Source of the DNA: Desulfovibrio sp.
GTDB lineage: Bacteria > Desulfobacterota > Desulfovibrionia > Desulfovibrionales > Desulfovibrionaceae
NCBI RefSeq assembly: GCF_034006445.1
Contig: NZ_JAVESS010000001.1
Span: 186,001 to 250,000, forward strand
Direction of reading: 5' to 3'
Length of the DNA stretch: 64,000 nt
This document shows, in pieces, positions 37,815 through 46,844 of the stretch. Positions within the stretch are counted from its first letter, which is position 1. Each line of letters starts with the position of its first letter. The translations under genes were made by a program, and so were the position numbers. A model generated the notes under the pieces. The model worked only from the letters and a program-made list of their open reading frames with translations, ran no database searches and had not been told where the DNA came from.

Positions 37815-38888
37815 ATGGGCAATTACATGCTGGACAATGTGGAGCTTGCAGGCTGCTCCGTCGTGCTGGGTGAAAATATACAGCGCCTTGAAGACGAGCC
37901 GCAGTACTGGGGCCATGACCGGTCGCAGCTGGCCCGCCTTCAGAACCGGCTGGGGCTGGATTCAAGGCGCATTGCCGCACCCGGCACCACAGCCAGCGAT
38001 CTGTGCCGCCAGGCCGCCACATCGCTCATGCAGGAAATGCGTATTGACCGTCAGGATGTCACGGCCATCATTTCCGTCACCCAGACCCCGGATTATCTCA
38101 TGCCGGGCAACGCCTACGTGCTCCATGCTGCCCTTGGGTTTTCCAAAGAAACCGTTGCCATTGATGTCTGTCAGGGATGCGCCGGTTTTGTGTACGGCCT
38201 GTGGCTGGCTGGCATGATGTCCCGCGCCTCGGGCAATGGCGGCGTGCTGCTTTGCGCGGGCGACACCCTTTCCCGCGCGGCAAACAAAAAGGACTACACC
38301 ACAGCGCCCATTTTTGGGGATGCGGGAAGCGCCGCCTGGGTTCGGTACTGCCCGGATGCGGAAAATACGTATTTTGTCCTGCGGGCCGACGGGCGTGAGC
38401 TGGACAAGCTCTACATTCCGGCGGGCGGCGCGCGCATGCCCGCATCCACAGCGACCAGAGCCGAGCAGGCGTATGATGACGGAAGCGTCCGTTCCCTTGA
38501 TGATCTGCATATGGACGGCGTCGGCATTTTTTCGTTCACCATGGCCGAACAGCCCCAACTGCTGCGCGATCTAATGCGGTTTTCCGGCTGCGAGACCACA
38601 GGAATCGACTACTTCGTCATGCACCAGGCAAACCGGTATATTGTTGAAACGGTGGCGAAAAAATCTGCCATTCCCCTGCAAAAAGCGCCTTCGGCCACGT
38701 TTTCGCGCTACGGCAACCTGAATTCCGCGTCTATTCCCGGCGTGCTCTGCGGTGAACTGGCCTCGGTGGCCCGCCAAAGAGACCTGAACGTCGTCTTGCA
38801 GGGCTTTGGCGTGGGCCTTTCGTGGGGAGCGTGCCAGATGCGTCTGCGCCAGCCCTGCTGCCTTGAGCCGCAAATATACAGCCGCTAG
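37815..38888 (+). CDS. Second 3-oxoacyl-ACP synthase III-like ketosynthase
   Basis: The 357-residue FabH-family protein has an intact triad: Cys in DVCQGCAGFVYGLW (about residue 120), His in MHQANRYIVE (about 269) and Asn in YGNLNSASIP (about 300). It is related to the ketosynthase at 28.9 kb (shared GCAGF..LW, GDAG.AA, FGxGLSWG) but diverged. It stands alone after the surface-protein terminator, so it has its own promoter. ATG 37815 has GGAG a few bases upstream. Its substrate is unknown; with the divergent cluster it may supply or transfer an acyl chain. Confidence 0.85.
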   Translation: MGNYMLDNVELAGCSVVLGENIQRLEDEPQYWGHDRSQLARLQNRLGLDSRRIAAPGTTASDLCRQAATSLMQEMRIDRQDVTAIISVTQTPDYLMPGNAYVLHAALGFSKETVAIDVCQGCAGFVYGLWLAGMMSRASGNGGVLLCAGDTLSRAANKKDYTTAPIFGDAGSAAWVRYCPDAENTYFVLRADGRELDKLYIPAGGARMPASTATRAEQAYDDGSVRSLDDLHMDGVGIFSFTMAEQPQLLRDLMRFSGCETTGIDYFVMHQANRYIVETVAKKSAIPLQKAPSATFSRYGNLNSASIPGVLCGELASVARQRDLNVVLQGFGVGLSWGACQMRLRQPCCLEPQIYSR

Positions 38889-38916
38889 CACAAGCCCTGG
38901 ACAAAACGGCTTTGTG

Positions 38917-38979
38917 GAATGCTTTGTGGGGGGGCCTTTTTGTAAAAGGGGCTCCTCCCGCCCCTATCCCCTAAAATTC
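38917..38979 (-). repeat. Dispersed palindromic repeat R1, copy e (diverged)
   Basis: Reverse-orientation, shortened copy: GGGGGGGCCTTTTTGTAAAA then GGGGCTCCTCCC, CCCCTATCCCCTAAAA. The stem is imperfect. A fragment of R2 (TTTTAGAGCAT) follows at about 38984. Confidence 0.7.
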
Positions 38980-39027
38980 TTGTTTTAGAGCATGTGAACC
39001 TTGAAAGGGCAGTCGCCTTTGAAAAGC

Positions 39028-39063
39028 CATAAAAAACCGGCCATGTGGCCGGTTTTTTATGGC
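39028..39063. terminator. Bidirectional terminator between convergent genes
   Basis: Perfect 16-bp inverted repeat (CCATAAAAAACCGGCC, loop ATGT) with A and T flanks on both sides serves the rightward ketosynthase and the leftward YbjN-like gene. Confidence 0.88.
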
Positions 39064-39082
39064 TGATTACGAAATGGGCGGC

Positions 39083-39568
39083 CTAGTTCGGCTGTGTCCC
39101 CTGGGAAAGCTGCCGTGAAAAATGTTTGAGTGACGTTTGCCACAGGTCAAACACCTCTTCCAGGTTTTTTTTGGTCATGCCATAGCGCATGAAGACATCC
39201 ATTTCCAGAATGAGGTCTCCGTCTTTGTCAATGTACGCCTTGGAATACATTTTTTGTGTATTCCAGGTGTTGATCTTCTCTTGCGAAAAATTCTTGATCT
39301 TCCACACGCCAAGAAACTGCAAAGCGCTGCAACTGTTGCCTTCAGAGCAGCCGGAGAACCATATGGCGTACTTGGTGCCTTCCATACGGCCCTTGAGGAC
39401 GGGGGTTCCCTTGCTCGCTACGCTCAATTCTGCGCTGCCAAAACCTTTGGCTATCTCAAGTACTGCCTCGTGATCGGAGGCGGTGACAATATCGTTGCTG
39501 GCCATGGCGTTGCTGGCAAGAACGCATGTCAGACAGACACCCAGCGCGAAGGTAAGTAATTTGTTCAT
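39083..39568 (-). CDS. YbjN-domain secreted protein
   Basis: The 161-residue protein has a Sec signal peptide (MNKLLTFALGVCLTCVLASNAMA, 1-23). A YbjN/DUF1790-like domain follows: SGCSEGNSCSALQFLGVW (two cysteines about residues 73-80) and ISKAYIDKDGDLILEMDVFM-like strands, then FDLWQTSL near the end. YbjN proteins are poorly understood; in E. coli the cytoplasmic homologue affects motility and stress. This exported form is probably periplasmic, with the Cys pair perhaps disulfide-bonded. Confidence 0.75.
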   Translation of the reverse strand: MNKLLTFALGVCLTCVLASNAMASNDIVTASDHEAVLEIAKGFGSAELSVASKGTPVLKGRMEGTKYAIWFSGCSEGNSCSALQFLGVWKIKNFSQEKINTWNTQKMYSKAYIDKDGDLILEMDVFMRYGMTKKNLEEVFDLWQTSLKHFSRQLSQGTQPN

Positions 39569-40076
39569 ATGAACTCCTGAGCAGTATTTTTCTACATACG
39601 TTTAGTGTTGCGGTTCGTGTGGATACGAAAATGTTTCCTGAACGTGGAAGCTGTTCGCATCCTTTTTGGCGAAGAGAAACTTTGAAAATATACATCCTCA
39701 AAGCCTGAACACACTCGCTTCAGTGTTGAGCAGCGCAAACAGATTGAGCGGCCTTTTTACGGAAAGCGCCTGCTCCGCCGTTGTCTGCGCAATTTCACGG
39801 CGAAATAGCGTGGACACACTATATCATAAATTTATCATTTTAAAAGCGTCATGTTGCATAGAGTTTTCTACGTGGAAATAGTTAAAATAACAGGCTAATA
39901 GGGTAAAACAAACATATTTGTATTGTACTGAGTGTTGTGAAGCGCCCTGTATCTGTCAACTATAATTTTATTGCAATGTTGTTTGCGCAACGTATTTTGC
40001 CATTTAGTTATTATGTGTCGCAACGCGGTATCGATGCGTTTTAAGCGGGATTGAATCACGCAACCTTGTCGCATGA
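39569..40076. other. Gene-free AT-rich interval
   Basis: No gene is supported. An imperfect inverted repeat (GCGCAAACAGATTGAGCGG against CCGCCGTTGTCTGCGC, about 39732-39793) is visible. The rest is AT-rich and unremarkable. Confidence 0.5.
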
Positions 40077-40114
40077 ACAAAAACATGCGCCGAAGCGTTA
40101 AGCTCCGGCGCATG
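40077..40114 (-). terminator. Terminator of the amino-acid permease gene
   Basis: CATGCGCCG (40084-40092) pairs with CGGCGCATG (40106-40114), followed on the minus strand by TTTTT. Confidence 0.75.
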
Positions 40115-40137
40115 GGTTAAGGGTGGACGCAAAAGTG

Positions 40138-41706
40138 TTAATCAGCGTCGGGTGCTTCGGTGATATTGGCCGTTGGCAGGCATGTTCTCATAGCCCAATA
40201 ATAACAAACCAATGACACGAGACCCATGGCGATTACATCCCATGGCGAGGTCAGGATTCCCTTTCCCCCGAAGGAGCCAAGATAGGAAATGATCAAGGTC
40301 ATTACATAATAGCCCACAAGCCAAAGGGATGACTTGATTTGCTGCTGCAGGCTCACGTGCTGGGTCGGCACTTTTTTGCTGGAGAGAATGTAGGCAACAA
40401 ACAGCACTATCTCGATGGGGAACAGCCAGCAAATGACGCTCCATCCCGACCAGTACACAATAAGGGAGGCAATGATGAAGGTCAGCGGCGATATGATTTC
40501 CAGCCCGCGAACACGGAAAGGACGGGGCAGATCAGGGGCGTTTATGCGCAGCGCGCCGCAGGCGATGGGGGCAAGCGCATAGCTGAGGCACAGGGCGCCG
40601 GAGACCACGTTGATGAGTTCTTTCCAAGAGGGGAAGGGCATGGTCCAGAATATGGAAAGAGCCAGAGTAAGCCAAAGCGCGGGGCGGGGAATGCCCGATT
40701 TTTTGTCCACGGCTGAAAAACGGTCAAAGAACGTGCCGCTTCGCGACCATGCGTAAATGACCCGAGGAGTGGCGACCATATATATATTACCGGTTCCGGC
40801 GGGGGAGATGACCGCATCGGCCACCACAAGGATACCCAGCCAGCCAAGACCCAGCAGTAAGGCGATGTCATGGTAGGGAAGCGAGAACTTTGATGCTATG
40901 TTGCTCCAGCCTTCAGAAAGCATATCCGGGGGAATGCTGCCCAGAAAAACCAGTTGCAGGACAATGTATATGATGGTGGAAAGCACGATGGACAGCAGCA
41001 GGGCAATGGGAATGGTGCGCTGGGGATTTTTTACCTCACTGGCCACCGATACCACAGGGGTCAGGCCAAGGTAGGCAAAGATGACGCCCCCGGCGGTTAC
41101 CGCCATCTGCACGCCGTGAGCTCCAAATGGTGCAAAACCATGCGCCGTCAGGTTTTCCGGCTTAAAATAGTACATCAGAACAACCATCACCAGCGCGGGA
41201 ACCACAAACTTGAAGAGACTGATGATGTTATTGGCGATAGCGAATGATTTAACGCCGTTATAGTTGATTATGAAGAAAAAGACTGTCAGCAAAAACTGGG
41301 CTATCCAGCCTGCCAGAGTCGGTGAACCGGAGGCGTCCGCCGTGAGCCAGGGCAGCCAGGCCGCAGCGTATTGGCGTGCGGCCACCACTTCGATGGCGAT
41401 GAGGCTTGAAAAGGCGATGACGGTCAGTGAGGCGAGCAAATACCCGACAAGCTCCCCGTGAGAAAAAACAGGGAAGCGGATGATGCCGCCAGCCTTGGGC
41501 AAAGCCGCGCCAAGTTCACAGTATACAAGGCCAAGAAAGAATACTGTGATACCACCTATGATCCAAGAAATGATTCCGGCAGGCCCCGCATATTGCGCCA
41601 CAAAGCTTGCCCCAAACAGCCACCCGGACCCAAAGATAGCCCCCAGTGCCACAAACGTGAGGTCTGTGGTATTCAACTCTTTTTTGAATTTCCCTTGTTC
41701 AGCCAT
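40138..41706 (-). CDS. APC-family amino-acid permease, probable hydroxyproline/proline importer
   Basis: The 522-residue protein has about 12-14 membrane segments. Its N-terminus (LTFVALGAIFGSGWLFGASFVA) carries the APC substrate-binding GSGW motif. Other APC features include SVASEVKNPQRTIPIALLLS. Its own sigma-54 promoter and upstream palindrome, matching those of the hydroxyproline catabolic operon, suggest it imports hydroxyproline or proline; that assignment rests on context only. The ATG at 41706 has a GGAGG-like site. Confidence 0.85.
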   Translation of the reverse strand: MAEQGKFKKELNTTDLTFVALGAIFGSGWLFGASFVAQYAGPAGIISWIIGGITVFFLGLVYCELGAALPKAGGIIRFPVFSHGELVGYLLASLTVIAFSSLIAIEVVAARQYAAAWLPWLTADASGSPTLAGWIAQFLLTVFFFIINYNGVKSFAIANNIISLFKFVVPALVMVVLMYYFKPENLTAHGFAPFGAHGVQMAVTAGGVIFAYLGLTPVVSVASEVKNPQRTIPIALLLSIVLSTIIYIVLQLVFLGSIPPDMLSEGWSNIASKFSLPYHDIALLLGLGWLGILVVADAVISPAGTGNIYMVATPRVIYAWSRSGTFFDRFSAVDKKSGIPRPALWLTLALSIFWTMPFPSWKELINVVSGALCLSYALAPIACGALRINAPDLPRPFRVRGLEIISPLTFIIASLIVYWSGWSVICWLFPIEIVLFVAYILSSKKVPTQHVSLQQQIKSSLWLVGYYVMTLIISYLGSFGGKGILTSPWDVIAMGLVSLVCYYWAMRTCLPTANITEAPDAD

Positions 41707-41831
41707 AAAATCTTCCTCCCGCTGTCTATGGGTATCCGGTGTTATTTAAGCCAGTCGTGAACTTTTTCCCCACTCAATAACCGCATTGAAGTGAAATCTC
41801 CTGTGCTTGAGCGCTGTCTGATTGCATGTTG

Positions 41832-41847
41832 TGCAAAAATGTTGCCA
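41832..41847 (-). promoter_or_regulatory. Sigma-54 promoter of the permease gene
   Basis: Minus strand TGGCAACATTTTTGCA: TGGCA-N6-TTGCA with GG and GC exactly ten bases apart, as in the -24/-12 consensus. Confidence 0.8.
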
Positions 41848-41911
41848 CAATGAAACTACCTGCAATTATTAAATTATAAAATTGCACTCATAAGTGCCGA
41901 TTTGTTGCAAC

Positions 41912-41926
41912 GCAGCAAAATGCTAC
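41912..41926. promoter_or_regulatory. Upstream activator site GCAGC-N5-GCTAC for the permease promoter
   Basis: Matches 9 of 10 fixed positions of GTAGC-N5-GCTAC, found perfectly at 49480-49494 and 51555-51569. It lies about 65-80 bp upstream of the -24/-12 promoter. Confidence 0.65.
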
Positions 41927-42571
41927 AAATGTATTTATTTGAAACAATGATGTGTGTTGGTACTATTTTGTATATGCTTTGCGTAAGCACTCTTTGACAT
42001 GACGCACCCCGCCCCGGTGTTGCGATAAAACAAGGAGCAACCCACCTTGAAATTGGCCTGGCAATCGAGAGCGCAGACGCTCAGGTGAAGGCATACGCGC
42101 AGTTTGTCTGCTCCAATGGGCTGGCGGCACATCATTTTTATTGCCGTGCTGGCTGTGGCGGAACACTTGCCTGTGCCTCTCCCACAGTGTCATGCCGAGC
42201 AAAATTTGGAGATGGCGCAGGGAAAACGGCTTGAAATGTGCAGGCTTTGCGCCAAGGGGAATGAGAATGGCGAGCATGCTGGCGCAAAGCCTGCGAAGAA
42301 AACAGAGACGTGCTGTAACATGCCAGGAAGTGCGTGAAAAAACGGCAACCACAAGCGCTTTTCAACTTTTCCTGCGTATTCATTTCATCCCAATAAGCCG
42401 TGCAGTTTTTCAAGGCAGATCGCGTCAGAGTATCGCGTTTTGGATTTTATCTGGCGGCTGTGTGGAGCTGGCACATGTGGTGACGGCGTCAGCGCGGCTT
42501 GTCCGCGCTGACGCCGCAGCTAACGGGATGTTATAAGAACTGTGGATACACAGCTCAAATGGTCATTTGCC
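41927..42571. other. Gene-free interval between permease and epimerase genes
   Basis: Holds a perfect 15-bp inverted repeat (GCAGGCTTTGCGCCA at 42240-42254; complement at 42280-42294) with a 25-bp spacer. A perfect 13-bp stem (GGCGTCAGCGCGG/CCGCGCTGACGCC, 42485-42515) could end the epimerase transcript. A block at 42084-42111 is repeated at about 45237-45264. Short frames on both strands lack family resemblance and ribosome-binding sites. Confidence 0.5.
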
Positions 42572-43579
42572 CTAGTCCAGCCTGAATCCCTTGGCAAGCG
42601 CGTCCGAAGGGTCAATGACAAACTTGTGGAAACCAGTAAGATAGGCGGTTCCACTGACCTCCGGCACACCGCCCTTGCAGGGGCCCACTGTGGCTGGCTC
42701 CACAATTCTTGCCGTGAACTGGGTGCCTATGACGCTCTCATGCACGAACTCCTGGTTCAGGCCCAGTTCGCCCTTGGCAAAGAGTGAAGCCACGCGTGCG
42801 GAAGTGCCGGTGCCGCAAGGCGAGCGGTCGAGGGAGTCTGGCAGAAAAACCACTGTGTTACGGTACGTGGCCTTGGGATCGTCAGGTGTGGTGTAGAACA
42901 TCACGTGGGTGATGACATTGATAAAGGGCTGTTCCGGATGCTTGAAGTCCACAGCCTTGCGCACGGCTCCACCGAATGCCTGGGCGGCTTTTTCAATGGC
43001 GGAACGGTAGCCGGAGCGCAGGTTCAGGCCAGGAAAATATTTGGCGTCAGTGATGGCATACGTATTGCCGCCATAAGCCACGTCATAGGGCACCTCACCT
43101 ATGCCGGGCACGTCGACCGTGCCGGAACAGAACAGAAAAGAGGGCACATTGCGAAAGGTTACGCGAGTGACCTTGCCGTCCTTCATTTCCGCTCTGGTTC
43201 GTACCAGACCGGCGGGGGTGTCGATATTGACATTGCACACTTCGCCTTCAGGAACGATGGTTCCGCTTTCAAGCATGGCTGTGACGCAGCCTATGGTGCT
43301 GTGTCCGCACATTGGCATAAGTCCGCCGGCGTCAATAAACAGTATGCCCATATGAGCTTCAGGATTGCAGGGAGGCACCCATATGGTGCCTGACATGTTG
43401 CTGTGCCCGCGCGGCTCAAGCATGAGAGAGCTTATAAGCCAGTCGAGGTGCTCTCTGGCATAGGCCATTTTCTCCTGCATGGTTGTTCCCTGAATGGCGG
43501 GGCAACCAGCCACCACATTGCGTGTGGGATTGCCGGCCGTATGGGTGTCAATAGTCTGGATCATGTGAGACAGTTTCAT
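42572..43579 (-). CDS. 4-hydroxyproline 2-epimerase / proline racemase family
   Basis: The 335-residue protein keeps both catalytic cysteines: MPMCGHSTIG (about residue 90) and RSPCGTGTSAR (about 253). This separates it from trans-3-hydroxyproline dehydratases, which have Thr at the second site. It should convert trans-4-hydroxy-L-proline to cis-4-hydroxy-D-proline. The dehydrogenase, deaminase and semialdehyde dehydrogenase genes upstream on the same strand support hydroxyproline over proline as substrate. It is last in the leftward operon. Confidence 0.9.
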   Translation of the reverse strand: MKLSHMIQTIDTHTAGNPTRNVVAGCPAIQGTTMQEKMAYAREHLDWLISSLMLEPRGHSNMSGTIWVPPCNPEAHMGILFIDAGGLMPMCGHSTIGCVTAMLESGTIVPEGEVCNVNIDTPAGLVRTRAEMKDGKVTRVTFRNVPSFLFCSGTVDVPGIGEVPYDVAYGGNTYAITDAKYFPGLNLRSGYRSAIEKAAQAFGGAVRKAVDFKHPEQPFINVITHVMFYTTPDDPKATYRNTVVFLPDSLDRSPCGTGTSARVASLFAKGELGLNQEFVHESVIGTQFTARIVEPATVGPCKGGVPEVSGTAYLTGFHKFVIDPSDALAKGFRLD

Positions 43580-43650
43580 GGCGGCTCCTCTTGAGTTATG
43601 GCTTGGCCTGGCCAGTTACGCATCCGGCGGACTGGCCAGGCCTGTCGTGG

Positions 43651-45153
43651 CTACCTGTCAAGATTTATGAATATGGTTTTCTGCTCGGTGTACTGGTCGT
43701 GAGACTCGCGTCCCTTGTCCTTGCCGCCGAAACCGGAAAGTTTGTATCCGCCGAAGGGCGTTGTATTGTCACCTTCGCTGAAACAGTTGACGGACACGGT
43801 GCCCGCTTTGAGTTCGCTGGCAAAGGCGTGCGCCTTGGTCAGCGATTCGGTGAAGATGGAGCCGTGCAGGCCGTAGCAGGTATCGTTGGCCATGGTCAGC
43901 GCTTCTTCATCAGAAAAGGCTGTAAGGATGGCCGTAACAGGGCCAAAGATCTCTTCGCGCACCACTGTGGCATCGCGCTTCACGTTGTCAAAAATCGTGG
44001 GTTCGATGAAAAGGCCGCTGCCGATGGCCGCAGCTTTGCCACCCGTGACAATGCGCCCGCCTTCGGCCTTGCCCTTTTCAATATAGTCCATGACAGTCTT
44101 GAACTGCTGCTCGCTGACCATTGACCCCAGTGCATTGGCGGGATCAAGGGGGTTGCCCATCCGCCATTCACTGAGGCTAGCCACAAAAGCGTCCAAAAAG
44201 GCGTCTTTTTTGCTGGCGGGCACGATAATGCGCGAATTGGCGGTGCAGTTTTCGCCCATATTCCAGAATGCGGCGGAGCAGGCATGGCTTGCGGCGAACT
44301 CGAAGTCGGTAAAGTCTTCAAGCAGCACAAAGGGGCTTTTGCCGCCAAGCTCCAGCACCACGCGCTTGAGATTGCTTTCGGCGGAGTATTGCAGAAAGCG
44401 GCGGCCCACATCGGTGGAGCCGGTGAACGAAAGAACGTCGATATCCATGTGCCGACCCAGAGCTTCGCCCACAAGGCCGCCGGGGCCGGGCAACACTTGA
44501 AGCACGCCTTCGGGAACCCCGGCCTCTGCCGCCAGTTCGGCCAGTCGCAGCGTTGAAAGGCAGGTGACGCTGGCGGGTTTTATGATGACGCTGTTGCCTT
44601 CGGAAAGAGCGGGGCCAAGCTTCCACCCGACCATTTGCAGAGGAAAGTTCCAGGGCAGTACGCAGGCAACAACGCCTGCCGGTTCCCGTACGATAAGCCC
44701 GCGCTTGAGGTTGCCGGAAGGCGAAGTGCTGCCGTACTGCTTGTCGCTGAATTCGGCATGCCACTCCAGGCATTCGATGGTTTCAGGCAGGTCGGTGCAC
44801 AGGTTTTCGCGGATGGGCTTGCCGCTGTCGATACTTTCAAGCACAGCAAGCTCGACCATGTGTTTTTCCATCAGGCCGCAAAGTTTGAGAAATATTTTTT
44901 TACGTTCCGTGGGGTGCATCTTGGACCACACCCCGGAATCAAAGGTTTTGCGGGCCACAGACACGGCCTTGTCCACGTCTTCTTTACCGCAGCTTGCAAC
45001 CTGGGCCAGCTCTTTGCCTGTAGCGGGGTTGATGGTGGCAAAGGTCTTGCCCGAAACGGCAGGAACAAACTTACCGCCAATGAAGGCCAGGGTAGGATAT
45101 TTCAGGTCGGCCGCCAGATTTTCGTACTCCTGGCAGGTAAGGAATTGAGACAT
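43651..45153 (-). CDS. Aldehyde dehydrogenase, probable 2-oxoglutarate semialdehyde dehydrogenase
   Basis: The 500-residue NAD(P)-dependent enzyme has VLPWNFPLQM (about residue 164), FTGSTDVGRR (about 240), catalytic Glu in LELGGKSP (about 268) and Cys in GENCTANSRI (about 301). Generic ALDH motifs do not fix the substrate. Its place in the hydroxyproline operon indicates oxidation of alpha-ketoglutarate semialdehyde to 2-oxoglutarate, the last pathway step. Confidence 0.85.
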   Translation of the reverse strand: MSQFLTCQEYENLAADLKYPTLAFIGGKFVPAVSGKTFATINPATGKELAQVASCGKEDVDKAVSVARKTFDSGVWSKMHPTERKKIFLKLCGLMEKHMVELAVLESIDSGKPIRENLCTDLPETIECLEWHAEFSDKQYGSTSPSGNLKRGLIVREPAGVVACVLPWNFPLQMVGWKLGPALSEGNSVIIKPASVTCLSTLRLAELAAEAGVPEGVLQVLPGPGGLVGEALGRHMDIDVLSFTGSTDVGRRFLQYSAESNLKRVVLELGGKSPFVLLEDFTDFEFAASHACSAAFWNMGENCTANSRIIVPASKKDAFLDAFVASLSEWRMGNPLDPANALGSMVSEQQFKTVMDYIEKGKAEGGRIVTGGKAAAIGSGLFIEPTIFDNVKRDATVVREEIFGPVTAILTAFSDEEALTMANDTCYGLHGSIFTESLTKAHAFASELKAGTVSVNCFSEGDNTTPFGGYKLSGFGGKDKGRESHDQYTEQKTIFINLDR

Positions 45154-45233
45154 TGGGTTTCTCCTCTTGTAAAAGCCTTTGCGGGTAGAGCAATTTCATT
45201 GTGAAATCACTGAGGCGGCTGCGTGGGCAGGCG

Positions 45234-45268
45234 CCGGCCGTGAAGGCACTCGCGCAGTTTGTCTGCGC
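45234..45268. repeat. Short repeat R3, second copy
   Basis: GTGAAGGCACTCGCGCAG followed by TTTGTCTGC differs at about two positions from the block at 42084-42111. It sits next to R2 in the space between the aldehyde dehydrogenase and the dehydrogenase subunit gene. Confidence 0.5.
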
Positions 45269-45331
45269 TGTTAGCGCTGTAGCGGGCATGTCGAAAACGT
45301 TGATACTGCATGTTCTCGACAGAAACCCGTT

Positions 45332-45459
45332 CTAGAGCAGTTTACGAATAAAATGAGGTAACTGCTCTGCAAGGATTTTCCTGAAAATCCTTGCCGCAAA
45401 ATGTGAGCAGGCAGGTTTTGTCTGCCGTAAGCAAGCATTTCAAATGTTCAATGCTCTAG
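45332..45459. repeat. Dispersed repeat R2, full copy A
   Basis: 128 bp from CTAGAGCAGTTTACGAAT to AATGCTCTAG, with inverted CTAGAGCA ends. Inside are an AAGGATTTT/AAAATCCTT hairpin and a GGCAG/CTGCC hairpin. About 85-90% identical by eye to 58845-58974, which is the same length. It lies within the hydroxyproline operon (302-bp space 45154-45455, no gene). Confidence 0.75.
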
Positions 45460-46844
45460 CTGAGGTCAGGGGGCATGGGCATGTCCGCCAGCTCACCCAG
45501 ACTCAGGGGAAAGAGCGGCGGTTGGGCCGTATACTGCGGCAACTGATCCAGCGGCAGCCCCTGAGTATGGGCGATCATTTCGGCCACTGCCTGTCCGCAC
45601 ATGCGGCCCTGGCAGGTGCCCATGCCGGGGCGGGCCTGGGCCTTGAGACCATCTGGCGAAAAGCACCCTTGCCTGATGGTCTGTTGAAGTTCCTGGGCTG
45701 TGAGTTCTTCGCAGCGGCAAACCACGGCATCATCCGCCGGTTGCAACTGGGATGGCGTGGGAGCGAAGTATTCATCAAGAAAGGGCTGCAAGGCCCGGCA
45801 ACGCCTGACAATACTCATGTGGGAATCTGCAAGCCGGTTGCGTTCGTTCATGTTCAGGCGGCCCAGTTCGTGGCAAACGTCCAGGCCAACCAGTCGGCCT
45901 TCAGCCTGTGCGGCTACAGCGCCACGAACACAAGCCACGTCGCCCGCCGTGCGTATGCCGGGCACGCTGGTCTGGCCCCATTCATCGGCACTGGCATGCC
46001 AGTAGCGCTGGCGTTCATCCCAGGTATGGCGGCATCGGGCCAGGCGGGTAATGCGGCTTTCAGAAATGACGCCTTCATGCAGCAGCACTGTTGCAGCCTG
46101 GAGGCTTTTTTTGCTGCCGCTCATGTTGGTGAAATTGATTGTAAGACGTTCTGTTTCAACCTGTTCCAGCCTGATGTCGCGAACGGCAAAGGTGCATTTT
46201 TGCGAAAAAACGGTTTGTGCGGCCATGCCGATGCCGTGCAAAAAATACCCGGGACGGGCCAGGGCTCCGGTTATATGTTTCATGGCCCGCAGCAGGTTGC
46301 TGATCCTGCCCGTGAACAGCACGCCAGCCACAGGAACCTTGAAGTGGTGCATATGCACCGCAGCCTGAAGGATGAGCGGGCCGTTGCCGCACAGCACCAC
46401 AGGGCCCTGGGGCAACAGTGCGGCTGATTTGAGCAGAATATCCGAAGCCCCGGAGCCCATAACTCCGGGCAGGGTCCAGCCTGGCAGCGGAACAGGGCGC
46501 TCCATTGCTCCTGTGGCGAGTACAACCTGCCGGGCAGTCATGCAGCGGCTCTGGCCCTGTGCGCTGAAATATACCCTGTCCGGGGCTATGTCCCACACAT
46601 TGGCGCTGGGCAGAAACGTCGCGCCGCAGTTCTTGAATTCTTCCACCAGCGGGAGACCGGCAGAATAGTCTGAACCAAGATGGTTAACGAGGGCAGAGGA
46701 GCCGACACTTTTGAATATCTGGCCGCCGGGTTCGCTTTGCCGGTCAAGCACCAGCGTGTGCAGCCCCTGGCGTGCTGTTTCGATGGCCGCGCACATGCCT
46801 GCGGGGCCAGCGCCGACAATAATTACGTCCCATATGCTACGCAT
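45456..46844 (-). CDS. D-hydroxyproline dehydrogenase, NAD(P)/FAD subunit with BFD-like domain (HcnB-like)
   Basis: The 462-residue flavoprotein has VIIVGAGPAGMCAA (about residue 7), VVLATGAMERPVPLPGW (about 105) and a C-terminal bacterioferritin-associated-ferredoxin-like domain with four cysteines (CRCEELT about 378, then MGTCQGRMCG about 412). It matches the HcnB-type subunit of amino-acid dehydrogenases. Its ATG (46844) overlaps the stop of the small [2Fe-2S] subunit by eight bases and has GGAGG nine bases upstream. Together with the two genes upstream it should form a three-subunit enzyme oxidising cis-4-hydroxy-D-proline. Confidence 0.87.
   Translation of the reverse strand: MRSIWDVIIVGAGPAGMCAAIETARQGLHTLVLDRQSEPGGQIFKSVGSSALVNHLGSDYSAGLPLVEEFKNCGATFLPSANVWDIAPDRVYFSAQGQSRCMTARQVVLATGAMERPVPLPGWTLPGVMGSGASDILLKSAALLPQGPVVLCGNGPLILQAAVHMHHFKVPVAGVLFTGRISNLLRAMKHITGALARPGYFLHGIGMAAQTVFSQKCTFAVRDIRLEQVETERLTINFTNMSGSKKSLQAATVLLHEGVISESRITRLARCRHTWDERQRYWHASADEWGQTSVPGIRTAGDVACVRGAVAAQAEGRLVGLDVCHELGRLNMNERNRLADSHMSIVRRCRALQPFLDEYFAPTPSQLQPADDAVVCRCEELTAQELQQTIRQGCFSPDGLKAQARPGMGTCQGRMCGQAVAEMIAHTQGLPLDQLPQYTAQPPLFPLSLGELADMPMPPDLS

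Noticed and set aside
42104..42337. Short + strand frame with several cysteines between permease and epimerase
   Set aside because: No ribosome-binding site or homology. It runs through a perfect inverted repeat and the R3 repeat.
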